Below, one piece after another: positions 16,103 through 18,712 of a stretch of DNA of 18,712 bases. Both the position numbers and the translations under genes were made by a program. The notes under the pieces are model-generated. The model did not search any database, was not told the DNA's origin, and saw nothing but the letters and a program-made list of their open reading frames with translations. The DNA comes from Ravibacter sp964559125 (GTDB taxonomy: Bacteria; Bacteroidota; Bacteroidia; Cytophagales; Spirosomataceae). The stretch covers positions 1 to 18,712 of the forward strand of contig CAZLGW010000065.1 of NCBI GenBank assembly GCA_964559125.1, read 5' to 3'. Position 1 is the first letter of the stretch. Each line of letters opens with the position of its first letter.

Positions 16103-16297
16103 ATGGCACATCCAAAACGAAGACATTCATCGACCCGCCGTGACAAGCGCAGAACGCATGATGCTTTGACTACCAAACAGCTGTCGGTTGATGCTGTGAC
16201 CGGGGAAACGCATCAGGCTCACCGTGCACACGTATACGAGGGCAATCTCTACTACAAAGGGAAAGTTGTAGTAGAAGGTTATACCAAAACGGCCTGA
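16103..16297 (+). CDS. rpmF: 50S ribosomal protein L32
   Basis: A 64-residue protein of the large ribosomal subunit. MAHPKRRHSSTRRDKRRTHD is the near-universal L32 N-terminus, and the Bacteroidota-type ending GETHQAHRAHVYEGNLYYKG (residues 34-53) follows. No cysteine is present, so this is a zinc-free form. Many Bacteroidota L32 proteins keep one Cys before the TGE motif, where this one has VDAVTGE. It lies 18 bases after the DUF177 gene and is followed by a hairpin before plsX. Confidence 0.97.
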   Translation: MAHPKRRHSSTRRDKRRTHDALTTKQLSVDAVTGETHQAHRAHVYEGNLYYKGKVVVEGYTKTA

Positions 16298-16320
16298 TTT
16301 ACAGGCAATAATTTTTTCTG

Positions 16321-16360
16321 AATTCGCAACAACCAATAAAAGTTGTTGCGGATTTCTTTA
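16321..16360 (+). terminator. Stem-loop between rpmF and plsX, possible (partial) terminator
   Basis: AATTCGCAACAAC (16321-16333) pairs with GTTGTTGCGGATT (16342-16354) with one T-G wobble and an 8-base loop, followed by TCTTTATTA. The 9-base core CGCAACAAC/GTTGTTGCG is perfect. The T-tract is interrupted, so termination may be incomplete and would tune plsX-fabH expression relative to L32. Alternatively it is an mRNA-stability or autoregulatory element. Confidence 0.5.
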
Positions 16361-16419
16361 TTACTCCAAATCAACTGCTAATTTTACTGCGTTATCCCAT
16401 TTCAATATAACCGCGTTAA

Positions 16420-17358
16420 ATGAAAATTGCAGTAGACGCCATGGGCGGTGATTTTGCACCGGCAGCGATAGTTGAAGGTGTCGTAGCGGCAATTCCCGAT
16501 CTGGAAGCAGACGTAGTGGTAGTGCTGATAGGCAACGAGCAGGTTGTTCGCCCCATGATCGAAAAATACGATGTACCGGAGGGGAGGATTGAACTCGTAC
16601 ATGCTTCCGAAGTCATCGAAATGGGGGAACACCCCACAAAAGCGCTCACTCAAAAGCCGGGTTCCAGCATATCGGTCGGTTTCAAATTACTCAAAGAAGG
16701 AGCCGTTAATATTTTTTGCAGCGCGGGCAATACCGGCGCTATGACTGTCGGTTCGTTGTTCAGCATCAAGGCTATCGAAGGTTTGCTTCGTCCCGCTATC
16801 GCCGGGATAGTCCCGCAGGTTGACGGGTCAATGTCTATTATGCTGGATATCGGGGCCAACGCGGACTGCAAACCCGAAACCCTCGCGCAGTTCGGGGAAA
16901 TAGGATCCATCTACTACCAGTATACGTTTAATGTTCCGGAGCCGAGAGTGGCGCTGATGAATATCGGCGAAGAAGAGCAGAAAGGATCCCTGGTGGCGCA
17001 GGCGGCCCATACATTACTCCGTGAAAACAAGCGGATCAACTTCATAGGTAATATAGAAGGGAAGGACTTTTTCACCAACAAGGCGGATGTTATCGTTACC
17101 GACGGTTTTACCGGTAATATCATCTATAAGCTTGGAGAATCCCTTCACCCGATCTCGAAAATCCGGGGATTTAAAGACCATTTTATTGACCAGACTAACT
17201 ATGAAGCTATTGGAGGAAGCCCGGTCCTCGGAGTAAACGGGAATGTGATGATAGCCCATGGGATGTCGTCACCGCTGGCTATCCGCAATATGATCGGCCT
17301 GGCTTACCGCCAGGTCAAAGCTGATGCATACCGACATATTGTCAAAGCGCTCTCATAA
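16420..17358 (+). CDS. plsX: Phosphate acyltransferase PlsX
   Basis: A 312-residue peripheral membrane enzyme that makes acyl-phosphate from acyl-ACP for phospholipid synthesis. The start MKIAVDAMGGDFAP (1-14) is the PlsX signature. Further conserved blocks are GEHPTKALTQKPGSSISVG (residues 69-87), IFCSAGNTGAMTVGS, MLDIGANADCKPE, ALMNIGEEEQKGS, FIGNIEGKDFF, DVIVTDGFTGNI and SPVLGVNGNVMIAHG. The loop between GFTGNIIYKLGES and YEAIGGSPVLG is somewhat short, which fits the total being slightly below the usual 330-350 residues. The gene stands between rpmF and fabH (36 bases before fabH), the conserved order for this lipid block. Confidence 0.97.
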   Translation: MKIAVDAMGGDFAPAAIVEGVVAAIPDLEADVVVVLIGNEQVVRPMIEKYDVPEGRIELVHASEVIEMGEHPTKALTQKPGSSISVGFKLLKEGAVNIFCSAGNTGAMTVGSLFSIKAIEGLLRPAIAGIVPQVDGSMSIMLDIGANADCKPETLAQFGEIGSIYYQYTFNVPEPRVALMNIGEEEQKGSLVAQAAHTLLRENKRINFIGNIEGKDFFTNKADVIVTDGFTGNIIYKLGESLHPISKIRGFKDHFIDQTNYEAIGGSPVLGVNGNVMIAHGMSSPLAIRNMIGLAYRQVKADAYRHIVKALS

Positions 17359-17394
17359 CCCCAAGCAATCGATTAGTACGTTAAGTAAGGAAAT

Positions 17395-18384
17395 ATGACC
17401 CAAATTAAGGCTGCGATCACTGGTGTGCAAGGCTATTTACCTCCCGATATTCTTACCAATGCGGATTTGGAGAAAATAGTAGATACTAACGACGAGTGGA
17501 TCGTAACACGAACGGGGATAAAGCAACGCCATATTTTGAAAGGAGAGGGACTGGGGACTTCACACATGGCTGTGGAGGCGGTACGGAGCTTGCTCAGCAA
17601 AACCGGGACAGCGCCTGAAGAAATAGAATTGATTATTTGCGCAACTGTAACGCCTGATTTTATTTTTCCTTCCACGGCTAACCTGGTGTGTGATATGCTG
17701 GGGATCAAAAATATAGGAAGTTTCGATGTGCAGGCTGCCTGCTCCGGGTTCATCTACGCCTTGGCAATGGGTGCGCAGTTTGTCGAGACCGGAAAGTATA
17801 AAAAGGTGGTAGTAGTCGGCGCCGACAAAATGTCTTCGATTATCGATTACAGCGACAGGACGACCTGCGTCTTGTTCGGAGACGGGGCCGGGGCGGTTCT
17901 CCTTGAACCCAGTACCGACGGAACCGGTATTGTCGATACCCTACTGAGATCGGATGGCGGAGGCCTTCCGTTCCTCAACCAGAAAGGCGGGGGAAGCCGT
18001 TACCCGCCGACACACGAGACAATAGATGCCCGCTGGCATTATGTCTACCAAGACGGCCCGCAGGTGTTTAAATATGCCGTTAAAAACATGGCGGATATAT
18101 CCGCAGAGATCATGGAGCGCAACGGGCTGGAGGGGAAAGATGTTGCCTGGCTTGTGCCGCACCAGGCGAACAAGAGGATTATAGACGCTACCGCCAACCG
18201 GATGGGCGTAGGAGCAGATAAAGTGATGATGAATATAGAGAGGTACGGGAATACGACCGCCGCAACGATACCGCTCTGTCTCTGGGACTATGAAAGCCGG
18301 CTGAAGAAAGGGGATAACCTTATCCTGGCGGCCTTCGGCGGAGGGTTTACATGGGCTTCTGCTTATGTAAAATGGGCTTATTGA
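17395..18384 (+). CDS. fabH: Beta-ketoacyl-ACP synthase III (FabH)
   Basis: A 329-residue initiating condensing enzyme of type II fatty acid synthesis: acetyl- or branched-chain acyl-CoA plus malonyl-ACP. The catalytic triad is intact. Cys116 lies in DVQAACSGFIYAL, His256 in WLVPHQANKRI and Asn286 in ERYGNTTAAT, with the same Cys-His and His-Asn spacing pattern as E. coli FabH. N-terminal DEWIVTRTGIKQRHI and C-terminal GDNLILAAFGGGFTWAS are typical. Given the phylum, branched-chain primers are plausible, but the sequence does not show primer choice. It lies 36 bases after plsX and 65 before efp; the gap before efp has no clear terminator, so read-through is likely. Confidence 0.97.
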   Translation: MTQIKAAITGVQGYLPPDILTNADLEKIVDTNDEWIVTRTGIKQRHILKGEGLGTSHMAVEAVRSLLSKTGTAPEEIELIICATVTPDFIFPSTANLVCDMLGIKNIGSFDVQAACSGFIYALAMGAQFVETGKYKKVVVVGADKMSSIIDYSDRTTCVLFGDGAGAVLLEPSTDGTGIVDTLLRSDGGGLPFLNQKGGGSRYPPTHETIDARWHYVYQDGPQVFKYAVKNMADISAEIMERNGLEGKDVAWLVPHQANKRIIDATANRMGVGADKVMMNIERYGNTTAATIPLCLWDYESRLKKGDNLILAAFGGGFTWASAYVKWAY

Positions 18385-18449
18385 GTACTAAATCAATCTT
18401 AAAAATTTTTCAGGCCGGTACAGGTCTGTTGTTCTAAGCTAATAAAACT

Positions 18450-18712
18450 ATGGCAACAACGTCTGATATTCGTAATGGTTTGGTGATCAGTTTCAACCAC
18501 GATCTCTTTCAGATCATTGAGTTCCAGCACGTAAAACCCGGTAAGGGAAATGCCTTTGTCAGGACCCGGCTTCGCAGCCTTACTTCCGGAAAGGTATTGG
18601 ACAATACTTTTAATGCAGGTGCAACGATATATCCTGTACGTGTGGAAAGGCATAAGTTCCAGTATCTTTACAGGGATGAAATGGGTTTCAACTTTATGAA
18701 TTCCGAGACTTT
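18450..18712 (+). CDS. efp: Translation elongation factor P, N-terminal part (3' end outside window)
   Basis: The first 87 codons of EF-P, which rescues ribosomes stalled at polyproline stretches. The full protein is usually about 187 residues. MATTSDIRNGLVISFNHDLFQI is followed by the modification loop KPGKGNAFVRTRLRSL. Lys32 at its tip is equivalent to Lys34 of E. coli EF-P, so a lysine-type rather than arginine-type EF-P is present. The KOW-like domain I continues with VERHKFQYLYRDEMGFNFMN, the start of domain II. It follows fabH by 65 bases on the same strand; in Bacteroidota accB and accC often come next. Confidence 0.95.
   Translation, partial: MATTSDIRNGLVISFNHDLFQIIEFQHVKPGKGNAFVRTRLRSLTSGKVLDNTFNAGATIYPVRVERHKFQYLYRDEMGFNFMNSET

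Noticed and set aside
16379..16386. TAATTTTA as a -7 element before plsX
   Set aside because: It lacks the final G and no TTG lies at the proper distance upstream.
1..18712. tRNA, rRNA, CRISPR, transposase or integrase signals
   Set aside because: None seen on either strand: no repeat-spacer array, no cloverleaf in the short gaps and no transposase-like protein.

Overview
The window looks like a chromosomal piece of a Bacteroidota bacterium, probably Cytophagales (Spirosomaceae- or Dyadobacter-like). The grounds are a SusC/SusD pair with an ECF sigma factor and a FecR regulator, a TTTG-N20-TAnnTTTG promoter, almost no Shine-Dalgarno sites, and the gene order DUF177-rpmF-plsX-fabH-efp. The phylum is secure; the genus is a guess.

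Layout: (1) 1-1034, plus strand: the C-terminal third of a large superfamily 1 helicase with a degenerate Vsr-like nuclease tail, cut by the window edge. (2) 1042-12464, minus strand: a polysaccharide utilisation locus (PUL) read right to left as ECF sigma, FecR anti-sigma, SusC transporter with an STN signalling domain, SusD lipoprotein, a divergent GH42-like glycosidase and a DUF6259 TIM-barrel hydrolase. (3) 12525-13982, minus strand: an M61 peptidase without the usual PDZ domain. (4) 14082-14795, plus strand: a small exported beta-barrel-like protein. (5) 14847-15479, plus strand: a NeuD/PglD-like hexapeptide protein whose catalytic histidine is replaced. (6) 15551-18712, plus strand: the housekeeping block DUF177, L32, PlsX, FabH and EF-P (cut by the right edge), led by a near-perfect Bacteroidota promoter.

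The PUL genes form one logical unit. Glycan binding by SusD/SusC would be relayed by the STN domain of SusC to FecR in the inner membrane. FecR would then release or activate the sigma factor, which would turn on susC and the genes behind it. The two exported hydrolases would act on the glycan or on imported fragments. There is no SusE/SusF-type binding protein, no sulfatase, no polysaccharide lyase and no familiar endo-acting enzyme, so the substrate cannot be read from the sequence. Both hydrolases come from poorly characterised groups, which makes this locus the most promising part of the window. No rRNA, tRNA, CRISPR array, insertion sequence or integrase was seen. No gap between genes exceeds 300 bases; the largest is the 187-base susC leader, which holds a strong hairpin.
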